Positions 1 to 7,063 of a stretch of 12,508 bases of DNA are shown in pieces. The first letter of the stretch is position 1. Each line of letters begins with the position of its first letter. Source of the DNA: CAYJAD01 sp964371195 (GTDB taxonomy: Bacteria > Desulfobacterota > Desulfovibrionia > Desulfovibrionales > Desulfovibrionaceae); NCBI GenBank assembly GCA_964371195.1, contig CAYJLD010000065.1, positions 1 to 12,508 of the forward strand. Reading direction: 5' to 3'. The notes under the pieces were generated by a model, which was given only the letters and a program-made list of their open reading frames with translations, had not been told where the DNA came from and ran no database searches. The position numbers were made by a program, and so were the translations under genes.

Positions 1-379
1 TGCGGCGCATAATATGCCCCTTGATGACGCTACTTTTATCTTGCACATCTTCAAGCTGATCAAATACTTGCATTCTTTTGGCTTTCTCAAAGGAAAGACT
101 AATGGTGCCCTCATTTTCATTTTTACGCACCACAAAAACATCAACTCTATCACCCACTGCAACTACAAGATTGCCTGCTGCATCACGAAATTCATGAGTT
201 GCGATCTGACCTTCAGATTTGAAGTTTACATCAACTAACACATGATCTTCGCCAATGCGAACAATCTCACCCTTTACAATGGAGCCTTCCTCCAAATCGC
301 CAAAGTCCGTGCTAAGATAATTCTCAAGAGCACTTTCAAAGCTTACATCTGCTTCATGTCCGGTTTCTTGGTTTGCCAT
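1..379 (-). CDS. rpsA: 30S ribosomal protein S1, N-terminal part
   Basis: This is the 5' end of the gene for ribosomal protein S1, which binds mRNA on the small ribosomal subunit and helps initiate translation. About 126 codons are visible before the frame runs off the left edge; the whole protein is normally about 550-580 residues. Translation from ATG at 379 begins MANQETGHEADVSFESALE. An acidic leader is followed by a first S1/OB-fold domain at about residues 28-98, with the pattern GSIVKGEIVRIGEDHVLVDV and later EGTISLSFEKA. A second S1 repeat starts near residue 118 (SSVIKGHI). The start is supported by TGGAGG at 390-395, ten bases upstream of the ATG. It reads in the same direction as the acyl-CoA synthetase gene, but a terminator at 451-491 separates them, so it probably has its own promoter. 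The family assignment is secure; only the truncation limits it. Confidence 0.9.
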   Translation of the reverse strand, partial: MANQETGHEADVSFESALENYLSTDFGDLEEGSIVKGEIVRIGEDHVLVDVNFKSEGQIATHEFRDAAGNLVVAVGDRVDVFVVRKNENEGTISLSFEKAKRMQVFDQLEDVQDKSSVIKGHIMRR

Positions 380-450
380 ATTTACATAGCCTCCACACAA
401 TAATTTCCCTAATGGGGTCTGTGGTTATTATCAGAAACCTATTCAAAAGA

Positions 451-491
451 CAAGAAAAAACACGCCATTTTTTTGGTAAAAATAGCGTGTT
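451..491 (-). terminator. Rho-independent terminator after the acyl-CoA synthetase gene
   Basis: AACACGC at 459-465 pairs with GCGTGTT at 485-491. After one C/A mismatch, ATTTTT at 467-472 pairs with AAAAAT at 478-483, leaving a 5-base loop. Read on the minus strand, the stem is followed by a T-rich run (458-455, then C and TT). It lies 46 bp past the stop codon of the acyl-CoA synthetase gene and before rpsA, so it should isolate the two transcripts. Confidence 0.8.
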
Positions 492-537
492 AAATTGGGG
501 CATTAAATTTATTTAAAAGTTATTCTTTATACTTTGC

Positions 538-2583
538 TTACTCAGGGTCAGACTTTTTAGTACTTTTACGCACATTTTTTAGTGCTTTATCCACATTATC
601 CGAAAAAGTTCTCGATACTTCTTCAGCCTTCTCCTTAGCTTCATTCATAGTCTTACCTGCAACACCCTTAGCTTCACTAAGCATTTTTTCGGCCTTGTCT
701 TTAGCTTCACTAAGCATTTCTTCAGCCTTTTTCTTAGCTTCAGCCATCATTTTTTCGCCCTTTTCCTTGGCCTCATTAAGCATAATTTCTGCTTGGGCCC
801 TTAGGGCTTTTTCCTTGGCTTTTTGAGCTTCAATGGCTTCATCAACAAAATCTTCTGTATTGACTTCTTCATCAAACTCACCAGATTGCTTTAGCTTCTT
901 AATTTCTTCATCGCGTAGTGTGCGGCGCAAAATCTTTCCCACCAAAGTCTTGGGTAGTTCCTCACAAAATTCAAAAAACTTCGGAACCTTATAATTTGCC
1001 AACTTGGTGCGACAATGATTAGTCAGCTCAGCAACAGTAAGTTCTTCTCCGCTACGTGGCACAATAAAAGCCTTTAACACCTCACCTCTTGATTGATGAG
1101 GTATACCAACTACTACAGCCTCAGCCACTGCTGGATGTTCATAAAGTACTTCATCCACTTCGCGCGGATAAACATTATAACCACCTACTATGGCCATATC
1201 CTTTTTGCGGTCCACAACAAAATAATACCCATCAGAGTCACGATAGCAAATATCACCAGTATAAAACCAGCCATCACGCATAGCTAATGCAGTTTCTTCA
1301 TCATTATCCCAATAGCCAAGCATTACTTGAGGACCACGTACTATTAACTCCCCAAGCTCATTGTCTGGCATATCTTTTTGGCCTGTTTCCATATCAACAA
1401 TACGAATTTCAGTACCTGGCAAAGCCACACCAACTGAGCCTTCCTTTTGTAATCCATAGATAGGATTAGCAGTAATACAAGGGGAGCACTCAGTTAATCC
1501 AAGGCCCTCTGTAATATTTGCCTTAGTTAATTTTTGAAAACGATCCATAGCTTCTTTAGGAAATGGGGCTGACCCAGAAATACACAATTCAATGCAGCTC
1601 ATATCATATTTTGGCAAATCTTTTTGTTGCATTAAAGACATGTACACCGATGGAACACCTATAAAGAAGTTAGGGCGATATTTATCGATGGTGCGTAAAA
1701 GGTCTCTCGGTGTATAGCGTGGCACAGGTATGGATGCTGCTCCATAAACAACAGGTAAAACCACATTGCCTGCAAGTCCAAAAATATGGAAAAATGGTAA
1801 GATAGAAAGGAAAGTATATTTTTTGTCCTCTGGAGCATCGACTATATATCTAATAATTTGCAATTGGGCAGATATATTGTGATGCGAAAGCATGGCCGCC
1901 TTAGAAACACCTGTAGTTCCGCCAGTATATTGTAAAAATGCAAGGCTTGTTTTAGGATTTTTAACAGTTGCACTATAGCGCTCTTTAGTTTTTAGCAGGT
2001 TTTTCCATTCAACAATTTTAATCCCATCATATTGTAATTCGGGTAAATTGCCCTCGCGCTTGGCTTTCCAAGGCTGTAATATATTTAATGGGAATGCAAG
2101 GCCATCAGCAATGCGAGTAACAACACTAAGGCGTAAGTTTAATTTATCGTAAAGCTCAGAAATTTTTGGCCATAGCAAATCTAAAGTAATTAAAACCCGC
2201 GCTTTTGAGTCATGAAAATGATGCGTAAGTTCCTTTTCCATATATAGTGGGTTAGTCATTACTGCCACAGCCCCAGCCTTAAGCACACCCCAAATCGTTA
2301 TCATTGTTTGCGGTATATTTGGTAGCATTATAGCAACACTATCGCCATCTTGCACGCCACGTAAACGTAAAGAAGCAGCAAAGGCCTCTGCTTGGTCTTT
2401 AAGTTCAGCATAGGTAAGAGAGTAATTTTGAAATATTATTGCTTTTTGATTAGGAAATTTTTTTGCAGCTTCATCTAAATAGTCCATTAAATTTTTTTCA
2501 TCAAATATAATTTCAGGCTCTTGCTTGCCTTCAAAATGTCGCCACCAAGGTGTTTTCATTGTGCCATCGGGGTTCGTAGTCAT
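538..2583 (-). CDS. fadD: Long-chain fatty acid-CoA ligase with an 11-mer-repeat tail
   Basis: This is an AMP-forming acyl-CoA synthetase of the ANL superfamily, 681 residues. It adenylates a fatty acid with ATP and transfers the acyl group to CoA, feeding lipid synthesis or fatty acid use at the cytoplasmic face of the membrane. Visible motifs are the P-loop YTGGTTGVSKAAM (219-231), GLGLTECSP (360-368), YTGD (441-444), VDRKKDMAIVGGYNVYPREV (457-476) and the C-terminal PKTLVGKILRR, where K550 is the expected catalytic lysine. The enzyme proper ends near residue 560, as in typical family members. The remaining ~120 residues are a charged helical extension with five tandem 11-residue units (604-658, consensus EAKxKAExMLS), resembling LEA group 3 or amphipathic lipid-surface helices. 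ATG at 2583 is preceded by AAGGA six to seven bases upstream. Acyl-chain preference cannot be read from sequence, and the gene symbol is by family only. Confidence 0.9.
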   Translation of the reverse strand: MTTNPDGTMKTPWWRHFEGKQEPEIIFDEKNLMDYLDEAAKKFPNQKAIIFQNYSLTYAELKDQAEAFAASLRLRGVQDGDSVAIMLPNIPQTMITIWGVLKAGAVAVMTNPLYMEKELTHHFHDSKARVLITLDLLWPKISELYDKLNLRLSVVTRIADGLAFPLNILQPWKAKREGNLPELQYDGIKIVEWKNLLKTKERYSATVKNPKTSLAFLQYTGGTTGVSKAAMLSHHNISAQLQIIRYIVDAPEDKKYTFLSILPFFHIFGLAGNVVLPVVYGAASIPVPRYTPRDLLRTIDKYRPNFFIGVPSVYMSLMQQKDLPKYDMSCIELCISGSAPFPKEAMDRFQKLTKANITEGLGLTECSPCITANPIYGLQKEGSVGVALPGTEIRIVDMETGQKDMPDNELGELIVRGPQVMLGYWDNDEETALAMRDGWFYTGDICYRDSDGYYFVVDRKKDMAIVGGYNVYPREVDEVLYEHPAVAEAVVVGIPHQSRGEVLKAFIVPRSGEELTVAELTNHCRTKLANYKVPKFFEFCEELPKTLVGKILRRTLRDEEIKKLKQSGEFDEEVNTEDFVDEAIEAQKAKEKALRAQAEIMLNEAKEKGEKMMAEAKKKAEEMLSEAKDKAEKMLSEAKGVAGKTMNEAKEKAEEVSRTFSDNVDKALKNVRKSTKKSDPE
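610..774 (-). repeat. Five tandem 33-bp coding repeats (11-residue units)
   Basis: Residues 604-658 of the acyl-CoA synthetase consist of five 11-residue units beginning EAK: EAKEKGEKMMA, EAKKKAEEMLS, EAKDKAEKMLS, EAKGVAGKTMN and EAKEKAEEVSR. At DNA level the 33-bp period is visible, with near-identical TTAGCTTCACTAAGCAT segments 33 bp apart on the plus strand. Alanine and hydrophobic residues line one face and Lys/Glu the other, so a long amphipathic helix or right-handed coiled coil is likely. The repeats could expand or contract by slippage. Confidence 0.85.
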
Positions 2584-2716
2584 GATAATCCTTCAAGTAA
2601 GAGTAGTGCAAATAATTTATAATGTTATTTTCACAGTTATTGTAAGATTTATTCTTAAAAGTGCATAAGCTTTAAGCCGTGAAATAATTTTGAGTATTAT
2701 ATCACAAAAATTCACT

Positions 2717-4015
2717 TTAAGCTAGTGCTGTTAAGTCGTATTCTGTACTTTCCACAATGTCGGCCTTTACCATACTTGCAGGACTAACCCCTGACCCACT
2801 TATATAGGTAATACCATCTACTTCTGGCGCTTGAAACCAAGCCCGCCCGCAGTGTAATCCTGGCCACTCTTCGTGTGGAGCATCAACCAATATATCCAAG
2901 TTTTTGCCGACGTACCCCTCCAATATTTCAGAACTTATTTCAGCTTGTATGCTCATAATTTCATCTTTACGAGCATTTTTTACATCTTCATCAATTTGGC
3001 CTGGCATTTGAGCGGCCAAGCTACCTTCCTCAGGAGAATAACTAAACACTCCCAGGTGCTCAAAACGAGTCTCTATAACAAAGTTGCGTAAAGCATTAAA
3101 ATGTTCGTCGCTTTCTCCTGGAAAACCGACGATTAAGCTTGTACGTAAAGCAGCATGTGGCATATGGTGACGCACCAAGTCAACCACATGTCTTGGGTCT
3201 TTAGCAAAAGGGCGACCCATACGTTGCAAAATCTGCGGATGCGCATGTTGTAATGGAATGTCAAAATATGGCAATAAGACCTTGGATGCATCCTGCATAA
3301 ACTCAAGCAACTGCTTATTAATTCCAGCTGGATATAAATACATAAGCCTTAGCCACATTAAGCCTTTTAAGGGTAGGAGCTTTTCAAGTAAATTTATCAA
3401 ACCACGCTGCTGTCCCAAATCCTCACCCCAAGCACTTACATCTTGAGCAACCAAGACAAGCTCTTTTACCCCAGAATTTAATAGCGTTTGTGCCTCATCC
3501 ACTAACTCGGACATGGCAGTGCTGCGATGTTTACCTCGTATACTTGGTATAGTGCAAAAGGAGCAATTGTGCCTACAGCCATCACTCACTTTAAGCCAAG
3601 CTGAGGCAACTCCACCCTGAATAAGGCGCCCCTTTGTAGTTTGATGCTTCAAGTTAAGAGCATATATTATTTGTTGTGGCCATTGCATGAGGTTAGCATT
3701 GGGTAGCCATAAATCCACTTCCGGCAATTCTTTTTGCAGCTCCCCCGCCCCATATCTTCCAACCAAACAGCCAGCCACAACCAAGAGTGGACGCCGCTTC
3801 AAGCCTTTAATATGTACAATTGACTCTATAATATGGCGTACCGACTCTTGAACCGCTGGACCTATAAAACCACAAGTATTAATAAAAACCACATTTGAGC
3901 GACCAAGATGGGCTACTATTTTTACATTAAGTCCAAGAGAACCTAAGGTATGTTCAGTATCTACGCGATTTTTAGGGCAACCAAGGCTAATGGGATATAT
4001 ATTTATGCTCTTCAT
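2717..4015 (-). CDS. rimO: Ribosomal protein S12 methylthiotransferase RimO
   Basis: This radical SAM methylthiotransferase adds a methylthio group to a conserved aspartate of ribosomal protein S12. At 432 residues it has the normal family length. The N-terminal UPF0004/MTTase domain opens ISLGCPKNRVDTE and has the three auxiliary-cluster cysteines C13, C48 (NTCGF) and C83 (AGCLV). The radical SAM domain carries CRHNCSFC (C147, C151, C154) for the 4Fe-4S cluster that cleaves SAM. A C-terminal TRAM-like segment covers roughly residues 365-430. The SLGCPKN opening and the GxIPSIRGKHRS context favour RimO over the tRNA enzyme MiaB. ATG at 4015 has only a weak upstream purine stretch (TAAG), and the promoters at 4026-4068 predict a very short leader. 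It is divergent from the Sel1-repeat gene and 133 bp upstream of the acyl-CoA synthetase gene, with no functional link evident between them. Confidence 0.93.
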   Translation of the reverse strand: MKSINIYPISLGCPKNRVDTEHTLGSLGLNVKIVAHLGRSNVVFINTCGFIGPAVQESVRHIIESIVHIKGLKRRPLLVVAGCLVGRYGAGELQKELPEVDLWLPNANLMQWPQQIIYALNLKHQTTKGRLIQGGVASAWLKVSDGCRHNCSFCTIPSIRGKHRSTAMSELVDEAQTLLNSGVKELVLVAQDVSAWGEDLGQQRGLINLLEKLLPLKGLMWLRLMYLYPAGINKQLLEFMQDASKVLLPYFDIPLQHAHPQILQRMGRPFAKDPRHVVDLVRHHMPHAALRTSLIVGFPGESDEHFNALRNFVIETRFEHLGVFSYSPEEGSLAAQMPGQIDEDVKNARKDEIMSIQAEISSEILEGYVGKNLDILVDAPHEEWPGLHCGRAWFQAPEVDGITYISGSGVSPASMVKADIVESTEYDLTALA

Positions 4016-4025
4016 ATGTGCTTAC

Positions 4026-4068
4026 ATTTTATGCATTTATTATATAAAATGTCAACTAAGAGCTGCAA
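4026..4068 (-). promoter_or_regulatory. Overlapping sigma-70-type promoters for rimO
   Basis: On the minus strand TTGCAG (4068-4063) and TATAAT (4044-4039) are separated by 18 bp. Partly overlapping, TTGACA (4055-4050) and TAAAAT (4031-4026) are also 18 bp apart. Either would start transcription just before the rimO ATG at 4015, giving a leader of about 5 to 17 bases. The hexamer matches are good, but the region is AT-rich, so chance contributes. For the divergent plus-strand gene only a TATAAT (4133-4138) is visible; the nearest -35-like element (TTGACG, 4103-4108) is 24 bp away, too far. Confidence 0.5.
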
Positions 4069-4191
4069 TGTAATTTTTTGGAATTCCAGATCATTTACAG
4101 ACTTGACGAAATGTACTTTTTACTGCCACAAGTATAATATAAATTAAAAGTAGTTAAGCATTGCTACCCTAACATATACCACGAGGCAATT

Positions 4192-5424
4192 ATGCGAAAT
4201 AATTTCATATTTATAATGTGCATTATTATGATAACTTCTTCATTTGCAAAAGCAGCACAAGTCAATCAAGTCCAGCCCAATACAACAATTGCAGCTAATG
4301 GTGCGCCTCCCCTGCAAAACACTACTGCAAAACCGGCAACTAATGATGCCATAGCTGGAATTGCGCCTGTACCTCCTCCCCCTACTACCAAGGAAGTTAA
4401 GGAGCAAGCCAAACAAGCCTATGCTCAGGGTAAGTATGCCAAGGCACATGAACTATGGCTAAGTCTTGCCAAGCTAGGGGATGGAGCCGCCATGAATAGT
4501 TTGGGCATATTGTATGATGGAGGTCAAGGCGTGCCCCAAGACAGTAAGGAGGCTTTAACCTGGTTTCGTAAATCAGCTGAGGCTGGTTATGCTGGCGGTA
4601 TGAGTAATTTAGGGCGTATGCTTGAGCAAGGCCGAGGCACTGCAAGACATGTGGATACAGCAGCTGCTTGGTTTAGAAAGGCTGCCGATTTGGGTCAAGC
4701 TGATGCACAATATAATTTAGGTGTACTTTATGAACGTGGTGAAGGTGTAATTAAAAACAATAAACATGCGGCAGCGTGGTATAGTTTAGCTGCTGCTAAT
4801 CAACAAGTTAATGCGCAAGCTCGTTTGGGGCATTTGTACCGCACTGGCACAGGAGTTGATAAAAACCTTGAGCGTGCAACTTTATTACTGTACGGGGCAA
4901 GCATGAATGGGCATGCTATGGCCAGAGAAGAGCTATTAGAAATGGCAAAAGAGCAATATAATAATAAATTACCTCAGGTTACACTGTTTGGTGCAGATTT
5001 AAGTGCAGCAAATGGAGTTGGGCGTGCTAAGATGCGCTCATCACTTGCTGTATCAAACGTTAAAGCAATACGTGAGGATATGGCTTATATATGTGATGTT
5101 TATGACTTACAAAACACTGTGCCCGGAGCTAATCAGATGGCAGCATGTTATGGTACTGTTGCCGCAAACCCAGCTGAGCAGCCCTTGGGATTTTTGAAAA
5201 TTGATTATGTAGTAAATGATAAAAAACAAGCTGATGCCATACAGAAGATGGTGGAAAATCGCTTTGGACCACCTGCAGCGGGTGAAAATAATAATGGCGC
5301 ACTTTGGAATTTAGGTTCTGTTATTGTGGCTACACAATATGTACCAGAATCAAAGCAGGTAGGGCTTATGTATATGCTACCAAGAGTTTATCATATGACT
5401 CAGCAACAAAAAATTACTCCATAA
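4192..5424 (+). CDS. Exported Sel1-repeat (TPR-like) protein
   Basis: This 410-residue protein should act outside the cytoplasm, most likely in the periplasm. The N-terminus has a short basic stretch, a hydrophobic core (FIFIMCIIMITSSF) and an AKA-AQ cleavage site after about residue 21. A proline-rich linker follows (57-66, PVPPPPTT). From about residue 68 there is a helical array with four clear Sel1 repeats at roughly 97-132, 133-168, 169-204 and 205-240, for example NSLGILYDGGQGVPQDSKEA and YNLGVLYERGEGVIKNNKHA. Such arrays usually serve as protein-protein interaction scaffolds. Residues 250-410 form a separate domain that I do not recognise; it contains two cysteines (C301, C319) that could form a disulfide. 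The ATG is preceded by GAGG (4183-4186). No specific partner can be named. The homocysteine gene follows after 149 bp on the same strand, and I see no terminator between them. Confidence 0.85.
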   Translation: MRNNFIFIMCIIMITSSFAKAAQVNQVQPNTTIAANGAPPLQNTTAKPATNDAIAGIAPVPPPPTTKEVKEQAKQAYAQGKYAKAHELWLSLAKLGDGAAMNSLGILYDGGQGVPQDSKEALTWFRKSAEAGYAGGMSNLGRMLEQGRGTARHVDTAAAWFRKAADLGQADAQYNLGVLYERGEGVIKNNKHAAAWYSLAAANQQVNAQARLGHLYRTGTGVDKNLERATLLLYGASMNGHAMAREELLEMAKEQYNNKLPQVTLFGADLSAANGVGRAKMRSSLAVSNVKAIREDMAYICDVYDLQNTVPGANQMAACYGTVAANPAEQPLGFLKIDYVVNDKKQADAIQKMVENRFGPPAAGENNNGALWNLGSVIVATQYVPESKQVGLMYMLPRVYHMTQQQKITP

Positions 5425-5491
5425 CAGCTATTGCACTGAGAAAGAATAATTCAAAACACATAGGACACATCTATCGTTGTATTATTATAAA

Positions 5492-5504
5492 ATTGCGTCG
5501 CAAT
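5492..5504. promoter_or_regulatory. Palindrome ATTGCG-T-CGCAAT, candidate operator
   Basis: A perfect 6-1-6 inverted repeat stands out in the 149-bp AT-rich leader before the homocysteine biosynthesis gene, 69 bp upstream of its GTG start. It lies immediately downstream of AT-rich -10-like sequence (TATTATTATAAA, 5480-5491), where a repressor would block initiation. No regulator is assigned. Sulfur or methionine regulators are natural candidates by context only. Confidence 0.35.
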
Positions 5505-5573
5505 ACCAGCTTAATGACATTTTACAAAGCGCATCATATTTGTTATTTTTACGTTCACCAAAAGGAGAATACT

Positions 5574-6743
5574 GTGTCACATAAAGTTCAGAAAACTATT
5601 GCAGAAATTAATGCTAAAATAAAAGCTGGTAAGGCCGTTGTATTAAACGCAGCTCAAATGTGTGAAACTGTGCGCAAACTAGGTAAGGAGCAAGCCGCCA
5701 AAGAAGTGGATGTTGTTACCACAGGGACATTTTCCCCCATGTGCTCTTCGGGTATGCTATTTAATATAGGGCAACCAGAACCACCACTTATTCGGGCCAC
5801 AAAGCTTTGGCTTAATGATGTACCTTGTTATGGTGGTATTGCTGCAGCCGATGGATATATTGGCGCAACAGAGGTAAAGGAAGGTGACACACTAAATGAT
5901 CCATATCCTGGAACATTTGCTTATGGCGGTGCACATGTTATTGAAGATCTTGTGGCAGGAAAATCTGTGGACCTTAAGGCAGAGTCTTATGGCACAGATT
6001 GTTATCCAAGACGCACCTTATCTCGTAAGGTTACCCTAGCTGACCTACCCTTTGCTGAACTATTCAACCCTAGAAATTGCTATCAAAATTATAATGCAGC
6101 TGTCAATCAAACCAATCGCATTATTTACACTTATATGGGGCCATTAAGACCCAAAATGGCAAATTTGAATTTTGCCACAGCTGGGCATTTATCACCACTT
6201 TTTAATGACCCATATTTTAGGACCATTGGCTTTGGGACTAGAATATTTCTTGGTGGTAGCATTGGTTATGTTATTGGTTCTGGCACTCAGCACGTGGCTC
6301 AGCCAAAGCGTACTGAACGCGGCATACCACTTACTGCATCAGGCACCATTATGCTCAAAGGCAATTTAAAAACCATGCAAGCAAAATATTTGCGTGGACT
6401 TTCTCTGCATGGCTATGGTTGCACCCTGTCTGTAGGTGTTGGCATACCAATACCCATATTAAATGAAGAAATAGCATGGTTTACTGGCGTAGACAATGAT
6501 GAAATCCTTATGCCTATTAAGGATTATGGACATGACTATCCAAATGGAGTGCCCAAGATATTAGCTCATGCACATTTTGAAGATTTAATGAGTGGAGAGG
6601 TAAACCTTTTAGGGCAAAATATAAAGACCGTCCCCTTAACAAGCTACACAATTTCATTAGAAATCGCGAACACGCTAAAACAATGGATCGAGCAAGGAGA
6701 GTTTTTATTGACTGAACCTGTTGAAGGTATAAATGCCGGCTAA
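5574..6743 (+). CDS. Homocysteine biosynthesis protein (DUF39 family)
   Basis: This 389-residue protein belongs to the DUF39 family, which in methanogens and sulfate reducers makes homocysteine from aspartate semialdehyde and a reduced sulfur donor, replacing the usual acylhomoserine route to methionine. It should be cytoplasmic. Diagnostic stretches are TTGTFSPMCSSG (49-60), FLGGSIGYVIGSGTQH (225-240), LHGYGCTLSVGVGIPIPI (278-295) and WFTGVDNDEI (302-311). Cysteines at 30, 57, 85, 143, 169 and 283 include the conserved ones; family work has implicated conserved cysteines in sulfur transfer. The start is GTG at 5574, set by AAAGGAG at 5561-5567. The frame stays open 270 bp further upstream, but that part overlaps the Sel1 gene and does not look like protein. 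Known systems pair this protein with a NIL/ferredoxin-domain partner, which is absent here and may lie elsewhere. The family is confident; the biochemical role is by homology. Confidence 0.87.
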   Translation: MSHKVQKTIAEINAKIKAGKAVVLNAAQMCETVRKLGKEQAAKEVDVVTTGTFSPMCSSGMLFNIGQPEPPLIRATKLWLNDVPCYGGIAAADGYIGATEVKEGDTLNDPYPGTFAYGGAHVIEDLVAGKSVDLKAESYGTDCYPRRTLSRKVTLADLPFAELFNPRNCYQNYNAAVNQTNRIIYTYMGPLRPKMANLNFATAGHLSPLFNDPYFRTIGFGTRIFLGGSIGYVIGSGTQHVAQPKRTERGIPLTASGTIMLKGNLKTMQAKYLRGLSLHGYGCTLSVGVGIPIPILNEEIAWFTGVDNDEILMPIKDYGHDYPNGVPKILAHAHFEDLMSGEVNLLGQNIKTVPLTSYTISLEIANTLKQWIEQGEFLLTEPVEGINAG

Positions 6744-6756
6744 AAGAATATAAACA

Positions 6757-6788
6757 TGGAGAAAGAGCCCCAACATGCTCTTTCTCCA
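6757..6788. terminator. Strong hairpin between convergent genes
   Basis: TGGAGAAAGAGC (6757-6768) and GCTCTTTCTCCA (6777-6788) form a perfect 12-bp stem with the 8-base loop CCCAACAT. It lies 14 bp past the stop of the homocysteine gene and 47 bp past the stop of the minus-strand Cys-rich gene, so it can end both transcripts. Neither side has a long clean T-run, so termination may be partial or the hairpin may mainly protect 3' ends. Confidence 0.7.
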
Positions 6789-6834
6789 ATTAAAATCTAA
6801 TTAAAGATAAATTAAAAAAGATATTTAAGCAAAA

Positions 6835-6987
6835 CTACTTGCAACAATTATCACTTTTTGCGTCTTTATCTGAGTTATCACACGAACAACCCCCTGAGCA
6901 CTTACCGGACTTTGCGCTAGACTTTAATTTACAAAACACAAAACCTGCTGCTACTGCAATAATAATAAAAACTATAAAATCGCCCAT
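6835..6987 (-). CDS. FeoB-associated Cys-rich membrane protein
   Basis: This small gene encodes 50 residues. The protein has one membrane helix at about residues 4-18 (FIVFIIIAVAAGFVF), followed by a short tail with seven cysteines, including CSGGCSC (30-36) and a terminal NCCK. Size, a single N-terminal transmembrane helix and a cysteine-rich cytoplasmic tail match the FeoB-associated Cys-rich membrane protein family (PF12669), found with the ferrous iron transporter FeoB. The role is unproven, probably in iron handling or assisting FeoB. ATG at 6987 follows AAGGA, spaced by about seven bases. It has its own promoter with a Fur box at 7027-7055. No feoA or feoB lies in the window, so this copy is an orphan or serves a transporter elsewhere. 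It ends toward the hairpin at 6757-6788. Confidence 0.82.
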   Translation of the reverse strand: MGDFIVFIIIAVAAGFVFCKLKSSAKSGKCSGGCSCDNSDKDAKSDNCCK

Positions 6988-7026
6988 ATTTAATCCTTCA
7001 ATAAAGTTTTTTTCAAAGACATATTA

Positions 7027-7055
7027 ACAATAATTTTTTTGATAATGATTGTCAA
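7027..7055 (-). promoter_or_regulatory. Iron-regulated promoter of the Cys-rich gene
   Basis: On the minus strand TTGACA (7055-7050) and TATTGT (7032-7027) are exactly 17 bp apart, and initiation would fall about 33 bases before the ATG at 6987. The Fur-like palindrome at 7040-7054 covers the -35 element and spacer, the classical arrangement for repression in iron-replete cells. The promoter sits between the end of the Mor-like gene and the Cys-rich gene, so the latter can be transcribed independently. Confidence 0.65.
7040..7054. promoter_or_regulatory. Fur box
   Basis: The sequence TGATAATGATTGTCA is a 7-1-7 inverted repeat with a single mismatch between arms. It differs at one base from the classical Fur 7-1-7 consensus TGATAAT-N-ATTATCA. 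Its position over a promoter for a FeoB-associated gene makes the assignment strong by context. Confidence 0.75.
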
Positions 7056-7063
7056 ACCTAAAA

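Noticed and set aside
610..774. Regular 33-bp repeats resembling a CRISPR or minisatellite
   Set aside because: The repeats are contiguous, in frame and encode an amphipathic 11-mer helix; there are no spacers.
2584..2716. Imperfect inverted repeat (GTGAAATAAT/ATTATATCAC) after rimO as a terminator
   Set aside because: It has a mismatch, low GC and no T-run on the minus strand; it could equally be part of a promoter for the next gene, so nothing was called.
5304..5573. Upstream in-frame extension of the homocysteine biosynthesis gene
   Set aside because: It overlaps the Sel1 gene out of frame and reads as Cys/Tyr/Ile-rich noise, while AAAGGAG correctly precedes the GTG at 5574.
6839..7027. 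A 62-codon plus-strand frame opposite the Cys-rich gene
   Set aside because: The opposite strand encodes a convincing family member with ribosome site and Fur-controlled promoter; the plus frame has neither.
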